Positions 7,691-17,062 are shown, counted from the stretch's first letter. The stretch: 19,094 nucleotides of DNA from Porphyromonadaceae bacterium UBA7180 (GCA_002491165.1 DKVK01000016.1:1-19094); one strand, 5' to 3'. Notes: generated from the letters alone by a model not told the origin. Program-made: numbers and translations.

Positions 7691-7780
7691 CAGTCGTATT
7701 GGCTTCGGCATGATTTAAACTTGCAGGTTCCCTGCCGCTCTTTAGCCAGTTTACGGGTCCTGCTATAATTTATATTCGAT

Positions 7781-10543
7781 ATGGACTACAAACATCAGGA
7801 GATAGAGAAGCGCTGGCAGGATTTCTGGCGCGACAATGATATTTTCAAGGTGACGGAAGACCCCGCGCGCAAGAAGTTTTATGTGCTCGACATGTTCCCG
7901 TATCCTTCCGGAGCAGGACTTCATGTGGGCCATCCGCTGGGCTACATTGCCTCGGACATCTATTCGCGCTACAAGCGCCAGCAGGGTTTCAATGTGCTCC
8001 ATCCCATAGGCTTCGACGCTTACGGCCTGCCCGCCGAGCAGTATGCCATCCAGACAGGGCAACATCCCGAAATCACCACCAATCAAAATATAGAACGTTA
8101 CCGCAACCAGCTCGACAAGATAGGTTTCAGCTACGACTGGAGTCGTGCCGTGCGCACTTGCGACCCTGAGTATTACAAGTGGACGCAGTGGGCTTTTATC
8201 CGCATGTTCGACTCATGGTATGACAACGCGGCCGGCAAGGCACGCCCCGTAGCCGAGCTGGAGGAATACCTCTCGCAGCACGGCACCGAAGGGCTCGATG
8301 CCGCACAGACCGAAGAGCACTCCCTGACCGCCGCCGAGTGGAACGCCATGACCGAGAAGGAGCGCCGCGCCGCCCTGATGAACTACCGCCTGGCCTACCG
8401 CGCCGAGACGATGGTGAACTGGTGTGAGGAACTCGGCACCGTGCTCGCCAACGACGAGGTAACAGAGGGTGTGAGCGTGCGCGGCGGCTACCCGGTGACA
8501 CAACGCAAGATGCGCCAGTGGTGCCTCCGGGTGTCAGCTTACGCCCAGCGCCTGCTCGACGGTCTGGAGAAGATAGACTGGTCGGAGTCGCTGAAAGAGA
8601 CGCAGCGCAACTGGATAGGGCGCAGCGAGGGCGCCGAGATGCGCTTCGACGTGGTGGGGAATGACCTCAAACTCGAAATCTTCACCACACGCGCCGACAC
8701 CGTCTTCGGCGTGACGTTCATGGTGCTTGCCCCCGAGTCGGAATACGTCGACCTGGTGACCACGCCAGGGCAGCGCGAGGCTGTGGAGGAATACCGCAAG
8801 GCAGTGAGCCACAAGACGGAACGCGAACGCCAGATAGAGAAGAAGGTGAGCGGCGTCTTCACCGGGGCATACGCCCGCAACCCGCTCACCGGCAAGGAGA
8901 TACCCATCTACGTGAGCGACTACGTGCTGGCCGGCTACGGCACCGGCGCCATCATGGCGGTTCCGGCGCACGACTCGCGCGACTATGCCTTCGCACGCCA
9001 CTTCGACCTCCCCATCATCCCGCTCATCGAGGGCGCCGATGTTTCGGAACAGAGTTTTGACGCCAAGGAGGGCATCATGATCAACTCGGAAGGGCCGAAG
9101 CTCAACCTCAACGGCCTGACCGTGAAAGAGGCCATAGCGCGCACCAAGGAGTTTATCCGCGAAGAAGGACTGGGCGACGTGAAGGTCAACTACCGCCTGC
9201 GCGACGCCATTTTCTCGCGCCAGCGCTATTGGGGAGAGCCGTTCCCGGTATATTACGTGGACGACGAGCCTTATATGCTCCACGAGGATGAGCTTCCGCT
9301 GCTACTCCCGGAAGTGGATTCCTACCTGCCGACGAACGACGGGCAGCCGCCGCTGGGCCGCGCCAAGAACTGGCACGACTCCGACGGGCATCCCTACGAG
9401 GTGTGCACTATGCCGGGCTTCGCCGGCTCGTCGGCCTATTACCTGCGCTACATGGACCCGCACAACCCCGATGCCCTCGTGGGCCGCGACAATGATGAAT
9501 ACTGGCGTGCCGTGGATCTCTACATCGGCGGCCGCGAACACGCCACGGGACACCTTATATATTCCCGCTTCTGGGACAAGTTCCTCTACGACCTGGGCGT
9601 CGTGGCCGAGGATGAACCCTTCCGCAAGCTGGTGAACCAGGGGATGATCCAGGGACGCAGCAACTTCGTGTACCGCGTGCAGGGCACCAACACCTTCGTG
9701 AGCGCCGGCCTCAAGGACAAATATGACACTGCCCCCATCCACGTTGACATCTCGCTGGTGAAAAACGACGTGCTGGACACGGAAGCCTTCCGCCGCTGGC
9801 GACCGGACTTCGCCGAGGCCGAGTTCATAGTCGAAGACGGCAAGTATGTCTGCGGCTGGGCCGTGGAGAAGATGTCCAAGTCCATGTACAACGTGGTGAA
9901 CCCCGACGACATAGTGGAGCGCTACGGTGCCGACACGCTGCGCCTCTACGAAATGTTCCTCGGTCCGCTGGAGCAGTCCAAACCATGGGATACCAACGGC
10001 ATCGACGGCGTGAACCGTTTCCTAAAGAAACTGTGGGGATGGTTCGAGCGCGTAGACCTCGACGGCGACGCCCCGATGAGCCGCGCCGAACTCAAGACCA
10101 TGCACAAGCTCATAAAAAAGGTGACAGGCGACATCGAGGAGTTCTCGTTCAACACCTCGGTAGCCGCGTTCATGATAGCCCTGGGCGAGTTGCAGCAGAT
10201 GAAATCCACCAACCGCGGCGCGGCGGAGCTTTTCACCCGCGTGATAGCGCCTTTCGCACCACACATAGCTGAAGAGTTCTGGCACCGTCTGGGCCACGAA
10301 GGCTCCGTGGTGGACGCCGAATGGCCCGCCTTCGAGGAGAAATATCTGGTTGAAGACAGCGTGAAATATCCCGTCAGCTTCAACGGCAAGACGCGCTTCA
10401 CCATCGAAGTTCCGGCCGATACCCCCCGCGAGAAAGTCTCAGAACTGGCCATGGCCGACCCGCAGGCCGAGAAGTGGATGGCCGGCAAGACACCCAAGAA
10501 AGTCATCGTGGTGCCCGGAAAGATCGTGAACATAGTGATATGA
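7781..10543 (+). CDS. leuS: Leucyl-tRNA synthetase
   Basis: Charges tRNA-Leu with leucine in the cytoplasm; class I synthetase with an editing domain. The HIGH-type motif is HVGH at 48-51 in GAGLHVGHPLGY, and KMSKS starts at residue 697. The CP1 editing domain is visible in TTRADTVFG and in GYGTGAIMAVPAHDSRDYAFA. At 920 residues it is longer than E. coli LeuRS (860). Part of the excess is a segment at about 145-205 (ARPVAELEEYLSQHG and onward), placed before VNWCEELGTVLANDEV. The zinc-knuckle cysteines seen in many LeuRS around that site are not apparent. The start fits well (MDYKHQEIEKRWQDFW). It is GC-rich like the downstream genes and unlike the upstream block. It ends just before a hairpin pair and a terminator. 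Confidence 0.98.
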   Translation: MDYKHQEIEKRWQDFWRDNDIFKVTEDPARKKFYVLDMFPYPSGAGLHVGHPLGYIASDIYSRYKRQQGFNVLHPIGFDAYGLPAEQYAIQTGQHPEITTNQNIERYRNQLDKIGFSYDWSRAVRTCDPEYYKWTQWAFIRMFDSWYDNAAGKARPVAELEEYLSQHGTEGLDAAQTEEHSLTAAEWNAMTEKERRAALMNYRLAYRAETMVNWCEELGTVLANDEVTEGVSVRGGYPVTQRKMRQWCLRVSAYAQRLLDGLEKIDWSESLKETQRNWIGRSEGAEMRFDVVGNDLKLEIFTTRADTVFGVTFMVLAPESEYVDLVTTPGQREAVEEYRKAVSHKTERERQIEKKVSGVFTGAYARNPLTGKEIPIYVSDYVLAGYGTGAIMAVPAHDSRDYAFARHFDLPIIPLIEGADVSEQSFDAKEGIMINSEGPKLNLNGLTVKEAIARTKEFIREEGLGDVKVNYRLRDAIFSRQRYWGEPFPVYYVDDEPYMLHEDELPLLLPEVDSYLPTNDGQPPLGRAKNWHDSDGHPYEVCTMPGFAGSSAYYLRYMDPHNPDALVGRDNDEYWRAVDLYIGGREHATGHLIYSRFWDKFLYDLGVVAEDEPFRKLVNQGMIQGRSNFVYRVQGTNTFVSAGLKDKYDTAPIHVDISLVKNDVLDTEAFRRWRPDFAEAEFIVEDGKYVCGWAVEKMSKSMYNVVNPDDIVERYGADTLRLYEMFLGPLEQSKPWDTNGIDGVNRFLKKLWGWFERVDLDGDAPMSRAELKTMHKLIKKVTGDIEEFSFNTSVAAFMIALGELQQMKSTNRGAAELFTRVIAPFAPHIAEEFWHRLGHEGSVVDAEWPAFEEKYLVEDSVKYPVSFNGKTRFTIEVPADTPREKVSELAMADPQAEKWMAGKTPKKVIVVPGKIVNIVI

Positions 10544-10582
10544 CAGTCTGCACTCTGCCGAAACGGGTGGAGTGCAGACTGT
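10543..10582 (+). other. Long hairpin immediately after leuS
   Basis: A perfect 13-bp stem (ACAGTCTGCACTC with GAGTGCAGACTGT) starts at the last base of the leuS stop codon. The 14-base loop holds a small CCG/CGG stem. It is followed by runs of C then A, not T, so it is not a standard terminator by itself. It could protect the 3' end of the leuS message. Confidence 0.55.
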
Positions 10583-10603
10583 CCCCCCCAAAAAACACAG
10601 ACA

Positions 10604-10643
10604 TCGCGCCGGCGCCACAGGTTGCCGGCGCGACGCTTATTTT
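10604..10643 (+). terminator. Intrinsic terminator after leuS
   Basis: TCGCGCCGGC (10604-10613) pairs perfectly with GCCGGCGCGA (10624-10633) across a 10-base loop, followed by the T-rich CTTATTTT (10636-10643). The stem is strong; the interrupted T-tract suggests termination may be partial. I see no clear TAnnTTTG promoter between here and rdgB, so read-through may feed the next genes. Confidence 0.6.
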
Positions 10644-10685
10644 CCCGGCGGGGCAATATGGGGGGCGCCCTTACGTTATTAAAGT

Positions 10686-11282
10686 ATGGACCTGGTTTTC
10701 GCAACTAACAACGCCCACAAGCTGGAGGAAATCCGCAGGATTGTGGGAGACGGCATCCGTATCCTGTCGCTGCGCGACATAGGATGCCACGACGACATAC
10801 CCGAAACCGCCGAAACGCTGGAGGGGAACGCCCTCCAGAAAGCCCGGTGGGTGAAGGAGCGCTACGGCTACGACTGCTTCGCCGACGACACGGGTCTGAT
10901 GGTGGACGCCCTGGACGGCGCGCCGGGGATATATTCGGCACGATATGCCGGGCCGCAGTGTGACGCCGAGGCAAACATGGAGCTGTTGCTCAAGCGCCTC
11001 GAAGGCATACCCGACGACCGCCGCACAGCCGCTTTCCACACCGTGATAGCCCTGCTGCAAGGCGACGGCACACACATCTTCACCGGCTCCGTGCACGGCC
11101 GCATAGCCCGCGAGAAGCACGGCACCAACGGCTTCGGCTACGACCCCGTGTTCGTCCCGGACGAAACCGGAGTCCCCTTCGCCGAAATGAGCGCCGAAGC
11201 CAAAAACCTAATCTCACACCGCGGCCGAGCCACACGGCGCCTCATCGATTACTTAGCATCATCCACCACGAACAATGAATAG
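10686..11282 (+). CDS. rdgB: Non-canonical purine NTP pyrophosphatase (RdgB/HAM1 family)
   Basis: Hydrolyses dITP, ITP and XTP to monophosphates plus pyrophosphate, keeping deaminated purines out of DNA and RNA. All family motifs are present in its 198 residues: the N-terminal substrate loop TNNAHK (7-12), the metal-binding ADDTGL (66-71), the purine-contacting GFGYDPVF (149-156) and SHRGRA (177-182). Length matches the family. The last 8 bases overlap the start of the porZ-like gene, so the two are translationally coupled. It is probably the first gene of a transcript reaching mrp. Confidence 0.96.
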   Translation: MDLVFATNNAHKLEEIRRIVGDGIRILSLRDIGCHDDIPETAETLEGNALQKARWVKERYGYDCFADDTGLMVDALDGAPGIYSARYAGPQCDAEANMELLLKRLEGIPDDRRTAAFHTVIALLQGDGTHIFTGSVHGRIAREKHGTNGFGYDPVFVPDETGVPFAEMSAEAKNLISHRGRATRRLIDYLASSTTNNE

Positions 11283-13737
11283 ACTCCTTTCCTTACTGAC
11301 ACTCGCAAGTCTGGGCGCAGCCACGGCCTTCGGTGCGGTGCGCGGCGACTGGAAACTGTATCCCGCCTTCGACAACCATCCGGTGAACGTCTTCGCCACG
11401 CCCAACAAAATCTACATGCTGGCACAGGGACAGCCTTATAGCAGCAACTCACCGGAATATGCCGTACATGACAACTACCTGCACGGCTATGACCCCGAGG
11501 CCGACGAACTGATAACCTACACCACAGGCAACTACCTTTCGGACACCTCCATCTCCGCGGCCCTCTACAACCCCGACAAGCGTTACCTCTTCATAGCTTA
11601 CTCCAACGGCAACATCGACCTCCTTTACGACGACAATACGGTGCGGAACATCCCTGCGCTGAAGCTCGCCAATCTCAACGCCCCCAAAACCATCAACAGC
11701 ATACGCTTCGACAAGGAGCGCAACCGCGTGTACCTGGCCACCGACTTCGGATACATCATTCTCGATGATGACCGCGGCGTGATAACGGAGTCGCGCGTAT
11801 ACAACGAGAAGCTGGTTTCGATGGACCGCGTCGGCGACAAGATAATAGTGGTACGCGGCGACGGCACCGTGCTGTGGATACGCGAGGGGAACTCGGCCTT
11901 CGCCTTGAGCGACTTCACGCCTGTCAATAAACTCACGGGAGTGCTCCAGCTTTTCCGCATCAACGACCACAAGCTGGCCTATTCGCAGGATTGGACTCTT
12001 GCCACAATGGACGTGGAGGGCGACAACTTTTCCGATGGAAAGGTCCTCATCTACTCCCATGTTTCGCCGGTGCAATATGTGCGCGACGGATTCTATGTCT
12101 CCACCTCAAGCCTCGGAGCCCTCTTCGACAAGGACGGGAACTACAAAGAAATCCCCGAGATAGGGCTTGAAGGAAATACCGTTAACGGCACCTGGGACGG
12201 CAAGACCTTTTGGTCGGCCACCGGCCGCAAAGGGCTCGGCTCATACACCCTGGCCGACGGGAATCCCGTTCTCGTAAAACAACACATGATGCCCAACATC
12301 CCGGCATCGTACATCTGCGACGATATGGTGTACTCGCCGAAATACGGCATGTTGGCCATGAACCACAGGGTTTCGAACAACTTCACAAGCTTTCCCGTCC
12401 GTGAAGACGTATTGCTCAGTGCCTTGAAAAACGGCCGATGGAGCCGCCTGGGATACCCGTACACCAACCCGGATTGTAAAATTCAGATGGACCACCCCAA
12501 CGGAGTGACCATAGACCCCAACAACACTGACCAAGTGTGGACCGGCAGCTTCTTCCACGGTGCCCTGCGTCAGGACCTTTCCAACCCCTCCAATATCATG
12601 CTGCTCACTTCCGCTACCTCGTCGCAGGCCTCCAACCCTGCCGCGAAGCATGCCTTCAACGTCAATGATTCCCCCGTCATCGGGCAGCCGAAATTCGATG
12701 CGAAAGGCAACCTCTGGTTCATACAGTTCCCGCAGGGCGACGAGTCAAGCCTCTATATATACGTATGGCCCGCGGCGGCGCTAAAGGCAGGCGATACCTC
12801 CAAAATAGCGCAGGAAAAAATATCCCTCGGATTCAAAACGTCATATTCCATGACCATCTCTCCCCTGTTGTATCCGTCCAACCAGAATCTCGTGGTGTTC
12901 ACCAGCGGCAGGTTCGAAAACGAAATTGTCATCATCGACACCAACGGCACGCCGGATAACTTCAGCGACGACAAGATTTACCGCAAAACGTCTAAAAACT
13001 ATTCCGACCAGGACGGAAACAGCATAAAGAACAATTATAGCGGCGGAATCTATGAAGACCTCTCCACCGGACTGTGCTGGGTGAAGAGCGAGGTCGGAAC
13101 GTTCACCTTCCAGCCACGCAGCTTCATGCAGGACCCATCCACGCTCAACCGAATCAAAGTAGCCCGCAACGACGGCACCAACCTGGCCGATTACCTGCTC
13201 GACAATGTGCCGGTCAACGCCATCGCGTCCGACAACCATAACCGGAAATGGTTCGGCACCAAGGGAGGCGGCATCATCATCACCTCGTCCGACGGTCGCG
13301 AGATTGAAGGGGAACTCAACACCACCAACTCGCAGATTCCCTCCGACAACGTCTACGGCCTCTGCTACAATCCGGAGAACGGCTCCATGATGGTGGGCAC
13401 CGACAAGGGCCTCGCCGAGTTCTTCATGAGCGGCAGCGCCTCCGACGCCGGCTCCTCCTCCGGCTCCGAAGTGCGCGTATACCCCAACCCGGTGCGCCCC
13501 GACTACATGGGATGGATTACCATCGAGAACGCCCCCGACAACGGCATCGTCAAGATAGCCGACGCCGCCGGCAACCTGGTCAAGGAACTCGGTCCGGCCG
13601 AAGGCGGAATGGTGCGCTGGGACGGCACCAACTCCGAGATGAAACGCGTGCGCTCGGGCGTATACCTCATCCTCACATCCTCGGGCCCCGGCGACGAGAG
13701 TCTTTCAGTAAAAGGTAAAATATTAGTGGTCAATTGA
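11275..13737 (+). CDS. porZ: PorZ-like type IX secretion beta-propeller protein
   Basis: An 820-residue exported protein. Residues 1-20 form a signal peptide (MNRLLSLLTLASLGAATAFG). The body is a series of propeller blades of the two-component-regulator type, for example RVYLATDFGYIILDDD and a late RKWFGTKGGGIIITSSDG. The final part, from about residue 733 (VRVYPNPV), is a type A sorting domain with IVKIADAAGNLV and MKRVRSGVYLIL. Length and layout match PorZ, an outer-surface component of the type IX secretion system that helps the sortase-like attachment complex add anionic LPS to cargo (established for Porphyromonas gingivalis). A different propeller-containing sorted protein is the main alternative. 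It overlaps rdgB by 8 bp and lies 2 bp before the LRR gene. Confidence 0.83.
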   Translation: MNRLLSLLTLASLGAATAFGAVRGDWKLYPAFDNHPVNVFATPNKIYMLAQGQPYSSNSPEYAVHDNYLHGYDPEADELITYTTGNYLSDTSISAALYNPDKRYLFIAYSNGNIDLLYDDNTVRNIPALKLANLNAPKTINSIRFDKERNRVYLATDFGYIILDDDRGVITESRVYNEKLVSMDRVGDKIIVVRGDGTVLWIREGNSAFALSDFTPVNKLTGVLQLFRINDHKLAYSQDWTLATMDVEGDNFSDGKVLIYSHVSPVQYVRDGFYVSTSSLGALFDKDGNYKEIPEIGLEGNTVNGTWDGKTFWSATGRKGLGSYTLADGNPVLVKQHMMPNIPASYICDDMVYSPKYGMLAMNHRVSNNFTSFPVREDVLLSALKNGRWSRLGYPYTNPDCKIQMDHPNGVTIDPNNTDQVWTGSFFHGALRQDLSNPSNIMLLTSATSSQASNPAAKHAFNVNDSPVIGQPKFDAKGNLWFIQFPQGDESSLYIYVWPAAALKAGDTSKIAQEKISLGFKTSYSMTISPLLYPSNQNLVVFTSGRFENEIVIIDTNGTPDNFSDDKIYRKTSKNYSDQDGNSIKNNYSGGIYEDLSTGLCWVKSEVGTFTFQPRSFMQDPSTLNRIKVARNDGTNLADYLLDNVPVNAIASDNHNRKWFGTKGGGIIITSSDGREIEGELNTTNSQIPSDNVYGLCYNPENGSMMVGTDKGLAEFFMSGSASDAGSSSGSEVRVYPNPVRPDYMGWITIENAPDNGIVKIADAAGNLVKELGPAEGGMVRWDGTNSEMKRVRSGVYLILTSSGPGDESLSVKGKILVVN

Positions 13738-13739
13738 TT

Positions 13740-15137
13740 ATGAAACGTCTATTGTCACTCGTCATCCTCACGGGGGGGCTGGCGCCGGGCGTCGGCGCCT
13801 CTGCACACGTTCTGGACGTATCGCCCGGCGCACTGGGAAGCTTCCTCCGTTCCGAAAAGATAGAGTCAGGCAGCCTCGTGTTGCGCGGCACCATCGACGC
13901 CCGCGACATCAGCGCCCTTGGCACAGCGACGCTCGACACGCTCGACCTCTCCGGCATAACCATAGCTTCATACGTGGCGGCACGTCCGCTATTCTTCGGC
14001 GCCCGCTCGTTCGCCGCCAATGCCCTCCCCATGGGCGCATTCGCCGGCTCACAGATTCGCACCGTAATCCTCCCGGTCGCGCTCCGCTCCATTCCCGACA
14101 ACGCCTTCACCGCCTCCTCCGTCACTGAAGTACAGCTCCCGGAAGGTATCCTAAGCATCGGGGAAAGCGCCTTCGCACAGTGCCCGGCGTTGGAGAGAAT
14201 CAACTTCCCGGCTTCCCTCACGCAGATGGGGGAATACGCCTTCGCAGGCTCCTCAATGCTCGCTAAGGCCGACCTTTCGGCTACGGGCATCGCGGAGTTG
14301 CCGGCACACGCCTTCGACGGCTGCACGGCACTCAACGAACTGTCGTTGCCGCGCACAGTGCGCCACATCGGTGAGTTGGCCATTGCCGGAACAGGAGTTG
14401 AAAACATCTCCGCCACCTCCTCTGTAGAAACCGCACCGTTCGCCTTGGCCAAAGCCACGGAGCTGAAATCTTCGGCCGTGACTCTTGCCGAGCCTAACGT
14501 CACGGGCGTTTACTTCGGCGACAGCAGTCTCTCTTCCGTAGCATCGTCCTCGCCGGTAATCGCCGACGCCATCTACGCCTACTGCACCGCGCTCAACACC
14601 ACGGACGTTCTCGCCGAAGCCACGCAGGTTGGCAGTTACGCCTTTGCCGGCACCGGTTCCTGGAGAATCACCTTCTCAGAAACAGTCACCTCGCTCGGCG
14701 ACGGCGTCTTTGCCGACGCTATAGCTTTGGAATCAATCGATGTGCGCCCGCTCGGAGTCAACATCCCGTCGGTAACGGAACGCACGTTCGATGGCCTACA
14801 GCAGTCTGAAATCACTTTATTGGTAACGCCGGAATATATCCTCGACTGGGCAAACGCCCCCGGCTGGCGCGACTTCAAAGTAGTAGGTGCCAAAGGCATC
14901 GATGACGTTGCGGACAACGCTTATAGCGTCACATACTCGGGCGGACAAGTCACGGTGCGCAGCGGCGAAACGCTCCTCCGGGTGACGGTCTACGGCACCG
15001 ACGGACGTATCGTCGCCTCCGCTGCACCCGACGCCTGCGAGACTTCGCTGAAGCTCGACACCCCCGACAATGTATTGGTCGTTACCTCGCGCACCGCTGA
15101 AGGAAAGACCTACACCGACAAACTTTTTATCCGCTGA
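13740..15137 (+). CDS. BspA-type leucine-rich-repeat secreted protein
   Basis: A 465-residue exported protein. It begins with a signal peptide (MKRLLSLVILTGGLAPG and onward). The middle has BspA/LRR_5-type repeats of about 22 residues, with phrases such as LRSIPDNAFTASSVTEVQLP, ILSIGESAFAQCPALERINF and LTQMGEYAFAGSSMLAKADL. The last 70 residues (VTVYGTDGRIVAS to YTDKLFIR) resemble a short type IX sorting domain. The repeats are imperfect in the centre (about 210-290). BspA-like proteins often bind host or bacterial surfaces; no ligand can be read here. An upstream TTG in the same frame overlaps the porZ stop, but the ATG at 13740 is followed directly by the Lys-Arg and hydrophobic core of the signal peptide and is preferred. 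It follows porZ by 2 bp. Confidence 0.83.
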   Translation: MKRLLSLVILTGGLAPGVGASAHVLDVSPGALGSFLRSEKIESGSLVLRGTIDARDISALGTATLDTLDLSGITIASYVAARPLFFGARSFAANALPMGAFAGSQIRTVILPVALRSIPDNAFTASSVTEVQLPEGILSIGESAFAQCPALERINFPASLTQMGEYAFAGSSMLAKADLSATGIAELPAHAFDGCTALNELSLPRTVRHIGELAIAGTGVENISATSSVETAPFALAKATELKSSAVTLAEPNVTGVYFGDSSLSSVASSSPVIADAIYAYCTALNTTDVLAEATQVGSYAFAGTGSWRITFSETVTSLGDGVFADAIALESIDVRPLGVNIPSVTERTFDGLQQSEITLLVTPEYILDWANAPGWRDFKVVGAKGIDDVADNAYSVTYSGGQVTVRSGETLLRVTVYGTDGRIVASAAPDACETSLKLDTPDNVLVVTSRTAEGKTYTDKLFIR

Positions 15138-15148
15138 AAAGAGAGAAC

Positions 15149-15925
15149 ATGGGCAAGAACAAATTGCGCAAATTCGCTGAAATGAAGACGTTCCCCTGCG
15201 TCTTCGAATACCCCTGGGCACGCCTCAGCCGGGAGCCGTTCCCGCTTAAGGGCCGGTGGCACCAAGACTTCTTCCACAACGACCGCCCGATAGTGCTCGA
15301 ACTGGGATGCGGCCGCGGGGAATACACCGTGCAGCTGGCCAAGGCAGACCCTGAGAAAAACTATATCGGCATCGACGTCAAGGGTGCCCGCATCTGGTCA
15401 GGCGCCAAAGAGGCTACCGCCCTCGGACTGAGGAACGTGGCCTTCCTGCGCGGCGAAATAGAGCAGATCGACTCCTTCTTCGCGCCGGGCGAAGTGTCGG
15501 AAATATGGATTACCTTCCCCGACCCGCAGATGAAGAAGACGCGGCGCCGCCTCACCTCGGCACGCTTCCTTAAGCTCTACCGCCGCATCCTGGTGCCCGG
15601 CGGGACGGTGCACCTCAAGACCGACTCCCCTTTCCTCTACACTTTCACATCCCGGCTGGTGCACGAAAACTCCCTGCCGTTGCTCGCCGAAACCTCCGAC
15701 CTCTACAGCTCGGGCCTCGCCGACGCCGTAACCTCCATCAAGACCCACTACGAGAAGCAATGGCTCTCGCGCGGCAAACGCATCAAACTGATAGAATTCA
15801 CCCTCCCCGCCGACGGCCCGCTCGCCGACCCGCAGGAAGACGACATCGAGCATGACGATTATACCAGCTTCCCCCGCGGACTGGCGCAGTGTATGCCTGA
15901 ACAATTAGCTGCCTTAAATGATTAA
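15149..15925 (+). CDS. trmB: tRNA (guanine-46-N7)-methyltransferase
   Basis: Adds a methyl group from SAM to N7 of G46 in the tRNA variable loop. The 258-residue protein has the SAM-binding loop VLELGCGRGEY (49-59), the second-strand IGIDVKG (73-79), and the family signature WITFPDPQMKKTRRRL (120-135), followed by LVPGGTVHLKTD (148-159). The N-terminus MGKNKLRKFAEM is typical of Bacteroidota TrmB. It lies 11 bp after the LRR gene, with AAAAGAGAG just upstream of the start. Confidence 0.95.
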   Translation: MGKNKLRKFAEMKTFPCVFEYPWARLSREPFPLKGRWHQDFFHNDRPIVLELGCGRGEYTVQLAKADPEKNYIGIDVKGARIWSGAKEATALGLRNVAFLRGEIEQIDSFFAPGEVSEIWITFPDPQMKKTRRRLTSARFLKLYRRILVPGGTVHLKTDSPFLYTFTSRLVHENSLPLLAETSDLYSSGLADAVTSIKTHYEKQWLSRGKRIKLIEFTLPADGPLADPQEDDIEHDDYTSFPRGLAQCMPEQLAALND

Positions 15926-15931
15926 ACCTAC

Positions 15932-17062
15932 ATGGAACAACACTTATACCCAAACCTCATCCTCGACGCACTGAAGACCGTCCGCTATCCCGGCAACGGC
16001 AAGAACCTTGTTGAAAACGAAATGGTGGAAGACGACATCCGCATCGACGGCCGCCAGGTCTCCTTCTCGCTGATTTTCGACCGTCCCACCGACCCGTTCA
16101 TCCGCTCGGTGGTGCGCGCCGCCGAAACAGCCATCACTACTTTCGTAGCTCCCGATGTCGACATCAAGGGACGCATCGCCGTGAAATACCGCCATCCGGT
16201 GGCCGAGAAACCCGTTTCGCCGCTCCCCGGGGTGAAGAACATCATCGGCGTTTCCTCCGGCAAAGGGGGCGTTGGAAAATCCACCGTCGCCGCCAACCTC
16301 GCCGTGGCCCTCGCCGCCAAAGGTTACAAAGTCGGTCTGCTCGACGCCGACATTTTCGGCCCGTCGATGCCCAAGATGTTCGGCGTCGAAGACGAGAAAC
16401 TTTTCATCACCAACCAGGAGGGCAAGGACTATATAGAGCCGGTAAGCAAATTCGGCATCAAGATGCTCTCCATCGGCTTCGTGGTAGACAAGGACTCCGC
16501 GGTGTTATGGCGCGGCGGGATGGCCTCGAACGCCCTCAAACAGCTCATCACCGAAGCCTGGTGGGGAGACCTCGACTACTTCGTGATCGACATGCCCCCG
16601 GGAACCTCCGACATTCATCTTACTTTGGTGCAGACACTCCCCATCACCGGCGTCGTTGTGGTCTCCACACCGCAGGAAGTGGCGCTTGCCGATGCTCGCA
16701 AAGGCATCGCCATGTTCACCGGCGAGAAAGTGAACGTACCTATCCTCGGCCTCGTCGAAAACATGGCATGGTTCACCCCGGCACCCCACCCCGAGGAGAA
16801 ATACTATATCTTCGGACAGGACGGCGGCCGCCGGCTCTGCGAAGAAACAGGCATCAAGCTGCTCGCTCAGATTCCGCTGGTGGCCGACATATGCCAGAAG
16901 ATGGACAACGGCACACCGGTGACCCTGAACCTCGGCAGCGGCACCGAAGCCTCGGACAATCCCGAAGCGCAGGCCTTCGCCGATCTGGCCGACAATGTGG
17001 TGAAAGCCGTCGACGCCCGCAACTCCATGCTTCCTCCCACCACCGTAGTAGAAGTACACTGA
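15932..17062 (+). CDS. mrp: Mrp/ApbC-type Fe-S cluster carrier ATPase
   Basis: Binds and transfers [4Fe-4S] clusters to apoproteins as an ATP-dependent dimer (known for Mrp/ApbC/Nbp35). Residues 1-90 form the DUF59/MIP18-like domain. The ATPase has a deviant P-loop GKGGVGKS (110-117), switch I LDADIFGPSMP (137-147) and Walker B FVIDMPPGTSD (217-227). The cluster-binding CxxC usually found after ENM is not present: ENMAWFTPAPHPEEKYYIFG contains no cysteine. I recall this as common in Bacteroidales homologues, so it may be a lineage trait. The gene starts 6 bp after trmB and appears to end the cluster. Confidence 0.94.
   Translation: MEQHLYPNLILDALKTVRYPGNGKNLVENEMVEDDIRIDGRQVSFSLIFDRPTDPFIRSVVRAAETAITTFVAPDVDIKGRIAVKYRHPVAEKPVSPLPGVKNIIGVSSGKGGVGKSTVAANLAVALAAKGYKVGLLDADIFGPSMPKMFGVEDEKLFITNQEGKDYIEPVSKFGIKMLSIGFVVDKDSAVLWRGGMASNALKQLITEAWWGDLDYFVIDMPPGTSDIHLTLVQTLPITGVVVVSTPQEVALADARKGIAMFTGEKVNVPILGLVENMAWFTPAPHPEEKYYIFGQDGGRRLCEETGIKLLAQIPLVADICQKMDNGTPVTLNLGSGTEASDNPEAQAFADLADNVVKAVDARNSMLPPTTVVEVH

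Noticed and set aside
8534..9283. 249-codon minus-strand ORF
   Set aside because: Antisense to the LeuRS editing domain; an artefact of codon bias.
9946..10704. 252-codon minus-strand ORF
   Set aside because: Antisense to leuS; long antisense frames are expected in this GC-rich gene and the protein is not recognisable.
13730..14503. 257-codon minus-strand ORF
   Set aside because: Antisense to the LRR gene, which has a signal peptide and repeats in the plus frame.
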